From Mytilus californianus (lineage: Eukaryota; Mollusca; Bivalvia; Mytilida; Mytilidae), in NCBI RefSeq assembly GCF_021869535.1, contig NW_026262668.1, forward strand, positions 72,189,558-72,253,557: a stretch of 64,000 nucleotides of DNA, in the 5' to 3' direction. The translations under genes and the position numbers were made by a program. This document shows positions 15,139-23,603 of the stretch, piece after piece; the first letter of the stretch is position 1; every line of letters starts with the position of its first letter. Under the pieces are notes generated by a model, which saw only the letters and a list, made by a program, of their open reading frames with translations, did not search any database and was not told the DNA's origin.

Positions 15139-18100
15139 TGATATGACGTATAAATGTAGTGTTTTGTACTTCCTAAATTTGTCTTTTAAACAATCTTTTA
15201 TCCACAGTAAAAATATCCAAATTCGGAGACCGTTATCGATCCGTGTCTTATACGCTTATGCATGCTCAGTTGACGTACTGCCCACAGAATTTAACTTTAT
15301 GTATAAATAATATAATTGGTGAAAAAAAAAAAAAAAAAAAAAAACTTTGCCTCCCTATATAGAATTCATTTTTATGCACATATTTTCTTATAGGTCCGAT
15401 TGTCCACAGACCTAATTCCCAGCTATCGGTACTAAAGATGCAATAGGTAAAATAGATCTGCTGCTGAACACAATAACATAAACAAGACATTCAATGGAAT
15501 GTAACTCAGGTAAGTCATAGGTAAGACAATAAAGGGTAAGTAACTCAGGAGGATCACTGGTAAGCACATCTGGAAAAACCTGATTTGTTACCTTTTAAAA
15601 TAAGAGAACCCTGTCAGTGAAATGATTTTGTTCAAATCAAAAAAAAAGAGTGTTTGGTTACACAGGTCAAATTACTATATTTTTAGAAACTAAGATTTCA
15701 GTATAGACAGGCTTCTTGTTTATGCAGAGTTTGGTTTCACAGTTCCTGCTATTCTAATAATAAAACTGTCATGTCCCCTCCTAAATTTTTTTAGAGATGT
15801 CCTATCATAGAATAAGCATCTCTTTATTGCTGTAGAAATACCTGATCTGAGCAGTATGCTATGAGTTTTGACACAATTTGTCCCTGATCTATGTAATCTC
15901 CGGTCTCTAATAATTTTCTGATCATCTTGGTTCTTGCTGACAACAAAGCCACCAATGTTGCTTCACTTGCTGTACCCTTAACATAGAGAAAAGAACTTTT
16001 TTATTATTATACAGGTAGTTGTTCATTATTCAAACTTCATCTCAAAATATTTAAAAAGAAAAAAAAACACAATATACTTTAAAATTGTCATATATAAAAT
16101 CAAATACAGCCTACATTCATACATGATAATTTTGGTGCATGTCAAATTATGTTCATCATGCAAGCTTTCAAAATAAATTCACTGATGTGAAACAAGGCAA
16201 TCACATTTTACATTAAATATCACTGAAGGGACGATTTAGCTGATTCAATTATACTTTAGACTACTTCATTTTTACTTTATTTCTGAGTAATATAATTAAT
16301 TAATCTTTTATTGTCACACAAGCAAATGTACAGTATACATAGCGTGTGACAAATAAAAATCATAAACACTAAAGCAAAAAAAAATAACCTGAATTGAAAA
16401 TATTCAAGCAAAAACAACTAAGAGTCCCTTGTCTTCAGTCCTGTTTAATAAAAGAACCAGTTCTTTTCACTTGCTGCAGAGTTGAGGGATTTGGCAGTAC
16501 ATGTACTACTATTTTTTCAGTATCAGTAAGATTTGGAAATATTGAATTCTATTTTGTAATATATAACATAAAAGAACAGAAGAAAGCCTGTAGTACCACT
16601 TGTGCTATTATTTCAACAAACCTGGTCATCCCTTTCTAGAATGCCTTTCCCTTTTAATGTTCCTCATCTCAAATGAGAGTAAAATTCTAATATAATTAAA
16701 GATAATAATTTTGAACATATGGTTAAACATGGGGGATATAAGGATTAAAATAAAATATTTTTTTTTCGAATCAATTAAGAATTGTAAAATACCATAAATA
16801 GCCATAAAGAGGCATCATCATCAGAACCTTAACACCAGCATAGTCTAGAACATTTAATTAATGGAAATAAACTAAATTTATAACTTGAAAAATGTGTCCT
16901 CTCCCAATGAATACAAACATGACAAAACAATAAGAAAATCAATCCAACCTGAATTACTCCCCCTCCTTTTCCTCCAGAACAGAACAGGAAATCCTGTGGC
17001 AGATCTAACATCTTGCCTAGCCAATCCATCACAACCATCTCTAATTCTGTACAGGCAGGACTTGATGCCTAAAATGGCAAAACCATGGGTAACTAGTTTG
17101 ACTTGTAAAATAAACAAAATGAAAGACATAAATAGTTTGTTATTTAAAATCATATTCACCACACAATCATAGTTGTTTATTGCTATTAAACTATATTTAT
17201 AGGGCTAAAAATTTGGGTAAAATATATTTTTCTTCTAATTCTAATTGATGTTGAAAATAATCATGGAAAGATTTATCAAAATAAATCTAATGTTTTAAAC
17301 AAATGAACAATTATAATCTTTACTTCTCGTTATAAAATATTAAATATTGATCAAAATGCTCCATTTCATTTATAAAATAACAAGAGTGCACATGCTGAAA
17401 TGTCTCTATACAGACCATTGATTTTATGTTGATAGTCCTAAATATAAAGTTTTACTACAAGTACATTTGTATCACATTAACATTTATGATCCATGAAAAT
17501 GAGGTCAAGGTCAGATAAACCAAGCCAGAAATACATGTACACCTTTAATACAATCATTCCACACCGAATAAAGATGACCTATTGCATATAGTATAAAAGA
17601 AACAGACCAAACCATGGAAATTTTATATTGACAAATGAACCATGAAAATGAGGTCAAGGTCAGATGTACCCTGCCAGACAGACATGTACACCTTAAAATC
17701 ATTCCATGCATCAAATATAGTTGACCTATTGCTTATAGTATCTAAGAAACAAAGTTAACCAGGACAACTGAACATTGACCAATGAACCATGAAAATGAGG
17801 TGTAGGTCAGATGATACCTGCCAGAAAGACATACACACCTTACAATCATTCCATACACCAAATATAGTTGACCTATTGCTTAAAGTTTAAGAAAAACAGA
17901 CCAAAACACAAAAACTTAACATTGAGTAATGAACCATGAAAATGAGGTCATGGTCAAATAAAATCTGCCAGACTGACATGTACATTGTAAAATATATCCA
18001 TAGACCAAATATAGTTGACCTATTGCATACAGTATAAGAATAAACAGCTGCAACATGAGCGCATGATATGCCCGTTGTCTTGTGTGTGAATTTTTGTGCA

Positions 18101-20798
18101 ATAATCATAAATAGTTTCTGACATATGGCCTGACATGTGAAAACCCCCTTTTTTTTACAAAAAACTCAAGATCTCTAAAATAAAATTTTGAATCAAAACT
18201 AAAAAGTATACAGATCTTTAGATTAATATAACTAAGAAGTGTGTAAAATTTTAAGCAATAATCATAAATCGTTTTTGAGATACAGCGCGACATGTGAAAA
18301 CCCCCCTTTTTGTAAAAAAAAAATCAATATCTCAAAATCAAAATTTTGAATCAAAACCCAAAAAGTATACAGATCTTTAGATTAATAAAACTAAGAAGTG
18401 TGTAAAATTTTAAGCAATACTCATAAACTGTTTTTGAGATACGGCGCGACATGTGGAAAACCCCTCCTCCTTTTTTAACAAAATACTCAATATCTCTAAA
18501 ATAAAATTTTGAATCATCACCAAAAAGTATACAGATCTTAAGATTAATATAACTAAGAAGTGTGTAAAGTTTTAAGCAATAATCATAAATTGTTTTTGAG
18601 AAACGGCGCGACATGTGAAAAAAATCACACACCTGTTTTAGTTACTAAGTCCCGTAACTCAAAAAGTTTTAATCTTATTTTCACCGAAAAGTATACAGAT
18701 AGTTTGACCATCATAAGAAACAACTATGTTAAGTTTCATGAAATTTAAATAAGTCGTTCTCAAGGTACTGTGCGACATGTTTACGCCGGACAGACGACAT
18801 TTGTATACCATAATACGTCCCGTCGAAATTTTGACGGGTGTATAAAACCAGACCAAAACACAAAAACTTAACTTTTACCACTGAACCATGAAAATGAGGT
18901 CTAGGTCAGATGACACCTGCCAGTTGGACATGTACACCTTACAATCATTGCATACACCAAATATAGTAGACCTATTACTTAAAGTATCTGAGGTATGGAC
19001 TTGACCGCGAAAACTTAACCTTGTTCACTGATCCATAAAATGAAGTGGAGGTCAAGTGAAAACTGTCTAACAGGCATGAGGACCTTGCAAGGTACGCACA
19101 TATCAAATATAGTTATCCTATTACTCATAATAAGAGAGAACTTAACATTACAAAAAATCTTAACTTTTTTTACAAGTAGTCAATGAACCATGAAAATGAG
19201 GTCAAGGACAATGCACATATGAAAGAAGGAATCTTCATATCATAAGGCATCTATATACAAAGTATGAAACATCCAGGTCTTCCAGCTTCTAAAAAATAAA
19301 GCTTTTAAGAAGTAAGCTAATGCCGCCGCTGCCGTAGCCGCCGCCGGATCACTATCCCTATGTCAAGCTTTCTGCAACAAAAGTCACAGGCTAGACAAAA
19401 ACACAGGCCTTTCATTGGGTGATCTAAAATCAAACTTTATATTCGGAAAACAAAATCATGTCTGAAACTATCAAAACACTGTTTATTGATAAATATTCAA
19501 TACTTTGTAGAACTTGACATACCCACGAAAATCCTATACATCCAATAGCATCTGATAATATGTCTGCTACAATGGCTGGGTATGAGTTTCCAGTTGGAAA
19601 ATATGCATGAAATTGTGGAGAATGCCAATGGGTTACCTAAAATCAAAAGAAATATAATAATAAATATCTGCTTCCTGTTTATCACCCCTTACCACTTTCA
19701 GATACTGTTTAGTACATGATAATGGCATTTTGTTAGATTTTTTTTATACTGTGTATTAAGGACCAGTTCTTTTTTTTATATAAATAGGATCTTGGACCAA
19801 TATATAATTGCTTAAGTCACATAGAGGATGCACAAAAACATAGAAAAAAAAATAAACAGAACAAGAAAATTGACAAGTGCCCTGCCCTTCATCAACTCCC
19901 TACCCCTTCAATTTCTATCTGGACACTGCAAGACAAATGTTAGCAAGTATTTAAATACAATGAAGATATTTTAAATTTAATGATTAGGTGAAACATAATG
20001 TTTAAATAACTTTGAAATTAATGAAACATTGTATGCAATTGCCAATAGCATTCAATATCTTGAAGCTGTCTATTCATATTCAATGTTACAAGTGCATCAG
20101 AATTCTCAAATGACTGTAACAATTTTCACAGATCTTTTAGATCCATATGCATGTGGGTCTAAAATATCAAAATTAAGTGCTTTCACATTGAATGAATTAA
20201 TTGTTTTTTCTCATATCATGATTATTGATATCCACAGTGTTGTTACAAAACCATCAATATCATATGAATGAATGAGACATAAAACAACTATGATTATATT
20301 GTTGTTAAGGCTTGAAAAAAACCCAATTATAAATGAAAATTTCTATATAATATCTGTTGTACTATACTCAAATAGATGGATAGATGGATGGCTGTTTAAC
20401 CGTAACATCTAGTGGCAAATAAAATGCTTGTTTAGAAAGAGAACTTGATACTGTGATATGAATAAAGATCATGCTTTGTACTAGACCGACACACTGAGCC
20501 TACTTTGTCTTAGATAGAAACAAACATTTTCTGAAATCATTCATCATTTTAAAATACATCTTTAATATTATCCAATAGGGAAATAGGTTAAACTGACCCC
20601 CGGCATAATAACTCTCTCTATATCTGAGAAAACATCGTCCCATTTATCTGGTTTGTTTGGAGCATGGTCTGGTAGTAACTCCTTGATATATCCCGGTTCA
20701 ACTTCAGGATACGGTCTACGATCACGAATATTCTCTAGATAGTCTGCTACATAATCTATCATCTGTTTCCCTCTCTTTCTGAACTCCTCTGGGTCCAT
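2153..20798 (-). CDS. DDC: Aromatic-L-amino-acid decarboxylase (DOPA/5-HTP decarboxylase type), 12 coding exons, complete
   Basis: PLP-dependent group II decarboxylase, cytosolic, expected to turn L-DOPA into dopamine and 5-HTP into serotonin (established for the family). I joined 12 minus-strand exons by GT-AG sites and reading phase: 20798-20598, 19636-19523, 17068-16949, 15976-15842, 14310-14167, 12402-12336, 11781-11687, 9333-9266, 7637-7547, 4938-4840, 4265-4164, 2377-2153. They give 486 codons plus stop, against 480 in human. Landmarks fall at human positions: Y79-F-P-T82, H192 (stacks on PLP), D271 in HIDAAYAG, K303 in NFNPHKW (Schiff-base lysine), Y332 in the mobile loop. H192 and Y332 argue for a decarboxylase rather than the aldehyde synthase variant (N192 or F332). 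The loop after Y332 is two residues shorter than human. All introns are phase 0 except after exon 6 (phase 1) and after exon 8 (phase 2). No frameshift seen. Substrate preference (DOPA, 5-HTP or tyrosine) cannot be settled from sequence. Confidence 0.96.
2630..3390 (+). repeat. Tandem-core repeat in the last DDC intron, ~162-bp period
   Basis: TGTTCAGTAGTA recurs at 2,711 and 2,873 and a related unit lies at 3,295. The element ends with ACGAACACATGGACAGACAGG, like the 3' tracts of the other families. A diverged fragment is near 9,620-9,700. Confidence 0.5.
4164..4265 (-). CDS. DDC: DDC exon 11 (codons 379-412)
   Basis: Encodes [20 protein letters not shown] then [11 protein letters not shown], the start of the C-terminal small domain. 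Acceptor GGTTTTAG, donor GTAATA. Confidence 0.93.
4840..4938 (-). CDS. DDC: DDC exon 10 (codons 346-378)
   Basis: Encodes [20 protein letters not shown] and [13 protein letters not shown]. The glycine in PLGRRF is the position that is Ser in several tyrosine decarboxylases, so it fits a DOPA/5-HTP enzyme. Acceptor ATTATTTCAG, donor GTAGGT. Confidence 0.94.
5393..5765 (+). repeat. Family D element, 5' end intact, 3' truncated
   Basis: Starts TTAACAGCTGCGCCATGAGC followed by GCAGATACGCCTGTCGC, a short palindrome plus the sequence complementary to the family's 3' hairpin. Two cores 160 bp apart (ACCCCACAACTCGG at 5,502 and 5,662) hold GTTTCATGAAAACTG. The 3' hairpin is missing. Lies in DDC intron 9. 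Confidence 0.65.
6690..6780 (+). repeat. GGCTTCCTCATAG short tandem repeat
   Basis: Four irregular copies of GGCTTCCTCATAG separated by short spacers and ended by an A-run, directly before a family D fragment. Confidence 0.7.
6790..7080 (+). repeat. Family D fragment with its 3' sugar-like GACGGAC tract
   Basis: Matches the family D core (AGTTTCATGAAAAATG, AACCCCATAACTCGGAAACG), then GTCCGACATGTTGACGACGG and GGACGGACAGG. It stops in a degraded terminal region without a recognisable hairpin. Confidence 0.6.
7547..7637 (-). CDS. DDC: DDC exon 9 (codons 315-345, Y332)
   Basis: Encodes the mobile catalytic loop, with [19 protein letters not shown] after the split Trp. Y332 is kept, which favours decarboxylation over oxidative deamination. 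The loop after it is two residues shorter than human. Donor GTAAGT. Confidence 0.94.
7815..8326. mobile_element. MITE-like element with ~100-bp inverted repeats rich in TTGTACAA
   Basis: The left arm (about 7,816-7,917) contains repeated TTGTACAAATTGTAATG and ACTTGTACAGTATTTTTGTA. The right arm (about 8,237-8,326) is its reverse complement with differences. The ~320-bp middle is unrelated. Lies in DDC intron 8. No coding capacity; target duplication not clear. Confidence 0.65.
8426..8575 (+). repeat. Minisatellite, ~38-bp unit, about five copies
   Basis: Unit CTGTCTAAAGTGAACCCTGT plus a variable TTTAC/AATTGG part, repeated with drift inside DDC intron 8. Confidence 0.75.
9266..9333 (-). CDS. 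DDC: DDC exon 8 (codons 293-314 plus 2 nt, PLP lysine)
   Basis: Encodes [20 protein letters not shown] and AM. K303 is the Schiff-base lysine and keeps the human number exactly. The donor TG|GTAAGT splits a tryptophan codon (phase 2). Confidence 0.96.
9785..10026 (+). repeat. Family C element, short copy
   Basis: GAGAATGTGTCCATGGGACA at the 5' side, one core with CATAACATTTGGTTGAGGCA, then GGACGTACATACAGATGGAC and a decayed terminal hairpin AATGCCCCCTCCGC...GCGCATAAAA. Confidence 0.65.
10030..11140. other. DDC intron 7 interior, nothing recognised
   Basis: AT-rich sequence without a believable coding exon, RNA gene or structured repeat that I can see. Confidence 0.4.
11140..11278 (+). repeat. 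Tandem duplication, two copies of ~75 bp
   Basis: AGAAATCTAGTAATTAATAA through AATTCTAGGGAAAG is present twice almost identically, and is followed by the GGACGGACAGACAGACGGAC tract of a truncated repeat (11,400-11,460). Confidence 0.7.
11687..11781 (-). CDS. DDC: DDC exon 7 (codons 261-292, D271)
   Basis: Completes the split Cys and reads [20 protein letters not shown] through LNGIE. D271 contacts the PLP pyridine nitrogen. Acceptor TAATTAAG, donor GTCAGT. Confidence 0.95.
12336..12402 (-). CDS. DDC: DDC exon 6 (codons 239-260 plus 1 nt)
   Basis: Encodes [22 protein letters not shown]. The donor T|GTAAGT splits a cysteine codon (phase 1), which exon 7 completes. Confidence 0.94.
12755..13805 (+). 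repeat. GATGTGGTATG repeat, interrupted by another element
   Basis: Starts AGATGTGGTATGAGTGCCAA, runs through GTACGGCCTTCAACACCGAG to TCTATATAAA, and resumes at ACGAGAAATGAGAAACACTT through AGTGTAACAGTACAACATAG. The copy at 22,370-22,800 shows the uninterrupted join. Other copies: 32,205-32,305, 46,190-46,500, 51,297-51,720, 54,960-55,075, 59,270-59,385. The end ACCACATCTTCTT followed by T/A repeats on the opposite strand suggests a LINE- or SINE-type 3' tail. Confidence 0.7.
12953..13592 (+). mobile_element. Helentron-like element of the GCTCACC family, nested
   Basis: 5' palindrome AGGCTCTCAAGAGCCT, then GCGCACCTG; core with AGGGCAATAACTCC; then GACGACAGACGACGACGGAC and a strong 3' hairpin GCTCACATGGGGCCC-TTC-GGGCCCCGGTGAGC followed by TAAAA. 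It sits in an A-run of the GATGTGGTATG repeat. The second copy is 56,033-57,150. Confidence 0.7.
14167..14310 (-). CDS. DDC: DDC exon 5 (codons 191-238, H192)
   Basis: Starts [20 protein letters not shown] and ends KGLIPFF. H192 stacks on the PLP ring; this residue is Asn in insect aldehyde synthases. Acceptor TTTGTTGTAG, donor GTAAGT. Confidence 0.95.
14395..15060 (+). repeat. Family F element, 5' block and tandem parts, 3' truncated
   Basis: 5' block with GAGTGCAGCCTGATACAACT and TGAACAGTTGGGGCAAG, then TTTTGGACCCTT units and three CTATTGCGCAATACTGTG-like units. The same order occurs at 23,604-24,680. Lies in DDC intron 4. Confidence 0.65.
15842..15976 (-). CDS. DDC: DDC exon 4 (codons 146-190)
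   Basis: Starts [18 protein letters not shown], the serine/alanine loop that binds PLP phosphate in this family, and ends at AYCSDQ. 135 bp, phase 0 at both ends. Acceptor ATGTTAAG, donor GTATTT. Confidence 0.94.
16311..16352. repeat. Short hairpin
   Basis: TTGTCACAC and GCGTGTGACAA face each other across about 20 nt. Function unknown; could be the remnant of a MITE. Confidence 0.45.
16949..17068 (-). CDS. DDC: DDC exon 3 (codons 106-145)
   Basis: Encodes [10 protein letters not shown]...[14 protein letters not shown]...GGGVIQ, the family hallmark before the PLP-phosphate loop. Acceptor CCATTTTAG. The donor GTTGGA is weaker than the others but is fixed by homology and phase. Confidence 0.94.
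17379..19372 (+). repeat. Family G array, ~147-bp period, interrupted
   Basis: Starts AACAAGAGTGCACATGCTGA. CCATGAAAATGAGG recurs at 17,491, 17,640, 17,787, 17,934 and again after the insertion. Ends with a GCCGCCG-rich stretch and CTATGTCAAGCTTTCTGCAA. It fills much of DDC intron 2. A second copy lies at 55,255-55,985. Confidence 0.75.
18041..18847 (+). mobile_element. Family A element nested in the family G array
   Basis: TAAACAGCTGCAACATGAGC at the 5' end, about four ~159-bp cores and the 3' hairpin ATACGTCCCGTCGAAATTTT-GACGGGTGTAT then AAAA. The host array continues on both sides (AGTATAAGAA / CCAGACCAAAACAC), so the ends are well placed. Confidence 0.8.
19523..19636 (-). CDS. DDC: DDC exon 2 (codons 68-105)
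   Basis: Encodes [20 protein letters not shown] through CIGFSW, the substrate and PLP pocket strand with Y79-F80-P81-T82. Acceptor GATTTTAG, donor GTATGT. Q75 and H77 differ from the human Y and F at these positions. Confidence 0.95.
20598..20798 (-). CDS. DDC: DDC exon 1 (codons 1-67)
   Basis: Starts [20 protein letters not shown] and ends at VIMPG, like the vertebrate N-terminal dimerisation segment. Donor GTCAGT follows codon 67 (phase 0). The ATG is chosen because an in-frame TAA lies just upstream and an intron acceptor ends 9 nt before it. Confidence 0.95.
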
Positions 20799-20820
20799 CT
20801 TTAAATCCTGTTAAGAATAG
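20799..20820 (-). promoter_or_regulatory. Splice acceptor in the DDC 5' UTR
   Basis: On the minus strand CCTATTCTTAACAG is followed by GATTTAAAG and the start ATG. This looks like a 3' splice site, so the first, non-coding exon and the promoter should lie at higher coordinates. I could not locate that exon. Confidence 0.6.
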
Positions 20821-20897
20821 GGCAGTCAAAAATTTAACAAAAACACATATATGTCATTTAAAATAATATAAACTTTTGACTGCAATTATCCTAATTC

Positions 20898-21654
20898 AAA
20901 ATAAATGGGGAATGTGTCCATGGGACACAGATGATGCCCGGCATGCATATCACATATCATAAGGGACATAACTGAAGAACGGTAAAAGTGACGCTACCCA
21001 AATTTGTACTTGATCTGAGTTTTGTGGTAATAAGTATTGTGTATAAGTCTCATAACATTTGGTTGAGGCTAACTCAAGTTAGAGAACAGAAACGAAAAAT
21101 TCAGCAAGTTTTCCATTTGTAAACAGGCAAAACTCTAGAACGGTTAAAGTGAAACCACCAAAATTCAAACTTGATCTGTATTTTGTGTTAATAAGCATTG
21201 TGTGTAAGTTCCATAACATTTGGTCAAGGCAAACTAAAGTTAGAGAACAGAAACAAAAAATTCAGCAATTTTAATGTTTATAAAGGGCATAACTCAAGAA
21301 CGGTAAAAGTGACGCCACCCAATTTCAAAGTTGATCTGTATTTTGTGGTAATAAGCTTTGTGTACAAGTTTCATAACTTTTGGTTGAGGCAAACTAAAGT
21401 TAGAGAACGGAATCGAAAAATTCAGCAATTTTTCCATTTGGAAAGGGGCATAACTCTAGAACCGTTATAGTGACGCCACCAAAATTCAAACTTGATCTGT
21501 GTTTTGAGGTAATAAGTATTGTGTATAAGTTTCATAACATTTGGTTGAGGCAAACTAAAGTTAAAGAATGGAAACCAAATTTGGGATCTACGTACGTACA
21601 GACGGACAAGGGTAAAACTTAATGCCCCCTCCAGTACCGCGGGGGCATAAAAAT
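20898..21654 (+). repeat. Family C element, full-length-looking copy
   Basis: 5' palindrome TGTCCATGGGACA, then GATGCCCGGCATGC. Several ~160-bp cores follow with GGGCATAACTCTAGAACGG and AAGTTTCATAACATTTGG. The 3' end is ACAGACGGACAAGGG and a hairpin AATGCCCCCT...CGGGGGCATAAAA. Lies just upstream of DDC exon 1, inside the 5' UTR intron or the flank. Confidence 0.75.
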
Positions 21655-22370
21655 ACTACACTGTTCCAAAGTACATTTTCATAAATTTTTATCCGATAGA
21701 TATAAAAAATTTCGTTATAACAGTGTGGGAAGTAACTTAAAAATCATAATTTGCAAATGACTCATTTTAAGCTAGATAGATTTATAAATCCCTAAAAGTC
21801 TTAGACTTTTAGAGTACAAAATTTAATTAAATGAACAGTATTATGGTATTTGCTCTGCAAATATCCTGTCTTAGAGACCCATATAATGACCTCAATGTTT
21901 CATGAAATACACCCCAGGAAAGGGTGGATTCTGTTCGTTTAGTGAGTGAGATACCTATACATGTATTTGACCTGTTGATACTAATTGTAATGCTTTTTTG
22001 TTATTTAATGTTATTCAGGGTTATATCTGGTCTATATACCAGCTTTGATAAGTGTTTGGTATTACTATAAATTTTCACTTCGTACTATGAACATCAAAAT
22101 TTATTTTGTAAAAATATTTCCTTTCTCTATTGGAACTGTACATGTATACCTAATAACAAAATTATTTTCATTTACCTATGTTTAAAGAAATTGCAAATGG
22201 CTGATATTTTTGTTCAAGCATATTGTTTTTCTTAAATTGTCTAACATTTCATTCCCGGTATAACATGTTACTTTTATTATTCTTCCCTTAGTTTATTTAT
22301 TTTGTATTTACATTGTATCATAGGTCAAATTTATTTGTTCAGTGTATGTTCACTGGTGTTAATATGTCCT
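21655..22370. other. Flank or 5' UTR intron of DDC, nothing recognised
   Basis: AT-rich, no believable ORF and no clear repeat. A non-coding first exon could lie here but I cannot place one. Confidence 0.3.
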
Positions 22371-22800
22371 TTGATTGAGTTAAGCTATTTCAGTTGATAT
22401 TTTATAGTGTGTCTTTCTATGTTGTGATGTTACACTATTGTTTCAGAAAAAGGGTGAAGGTTTGGTACCATTTAAACGTTTAAACCCGCTGCATTTGTTT
22501 GCACCTGTCCTAAGTCAGGAATCTGATGTTCAGTAGTTGTCGTTTGTTGATGTGGTTCATAAGTGTTTCTCGTTTCTCGTTTTTTATATAGATTAGACCG
22601 TTGGTTTTCCCGTTTGAATGGTTTAACACTAGTAATTTTTGGGGCCCTTTATAGCTTACTGTTCGGTGTGAGCCAAGGCTCCATGTTGAAGACCATACTT
22701 TGACCTATTTTGGTTTACTTTTATAAATTTTGACTTGGATGGAGAGTTGTCTCATTGACACTCATACCACATCTTCTTATATCTATGTTCCTAATGGATT
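22370..22800 (-). repeat. GATGTGGTATG repeat, uninterrupted copy
   Basis: Minus-strand copy from the AAGATGTGGTATGAGTGTCA end (about 22,780) back through CTATATAAAAAACGAGAAAC. It gives the empty site for the element at 12,953-13,592. Confidence 0.75.
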
Positions 22801-23400
22801 AAAAAATATCACCATAACAATATGCACCAATTTTTATGCGACCGCAAAAAATATTGCAGTTGTATATTGGTATCATGTCGTCGTCGTCCGAAGACATTTG
22901 GTTTCCGGAACAATAACTTTAGTATAAGTAAATAGAAATCTATGAAATTTAAACACAAGGTTTATAACCACAAAAGGAAGGTTGAGATTGATTTTGGGGG
23001 TTATAATCCTAACAGTTTAGGAATTAGGGACCAAAAAGGGGACCAAATAAGCATTTTTCTAGTTTCCAGACAATAACTTGTGGAATGGTATATGGATCTC
23101 TCTGAAATTATACCACAAGTTTCCATACCACATAGGGATGGTTAGGATTGGCTTTGGGGGGTAATGGCTCAAACTGTTTAGGAATTAGGGGCAAAAAAGG
23201 GGGGAAAACAAGGGTTTCCTTGTTAATGGACAATTACTTTTTATGTACAATGTTTAGTTTGGATTACCTCCCTTACACTGCTTTTAAATTATGTTTAAGA
23301 CTTTTATGATGTATTTAAATTGGTAATTATTGTTGAAAAATTGAATTGAGATAATGACCATATCTTGAGGGAAAGAATTTTTTTTTTGGAAAAAGGGAAA

Positions 23401-23419
23401 GGGGGGGGGGGGGGGGGGG
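23401..23419 (+). repeat. G19 homopolymer in a G-rich stretch
   Basis: Nineteen consecutive G, with more G-runs to 23,470. It may form a quadruplex, and the length is assembly-sensitive. Confidence 0.9.
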
Positions 23420-23603
23420 AGGTGAAAAAAAATGGGGGCGGGGGGTAAAACAGAAATTGTAGGGGGGGGACAATTTTTTTTTCTCATTTCAGATTTCAGA
23501 AATTAAAAAGAAAATTTCTTCAAATATTTTTTTTTTTTTTTTTTGGGAGGGGGGGAGGGGGTTGTCAATTCGCAACAGCATAGTGTATTGCACAAAAGCA
23601 AAT

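Noticed and set aside
16878-17172. Overlapping ORFs of ~95 codons on both strands around DDC exon 3
   Set aside because: Only the minus-strand segment 16,949-17,068 is supported, by homology and splice sites; the rest is intron or the wrong frame.
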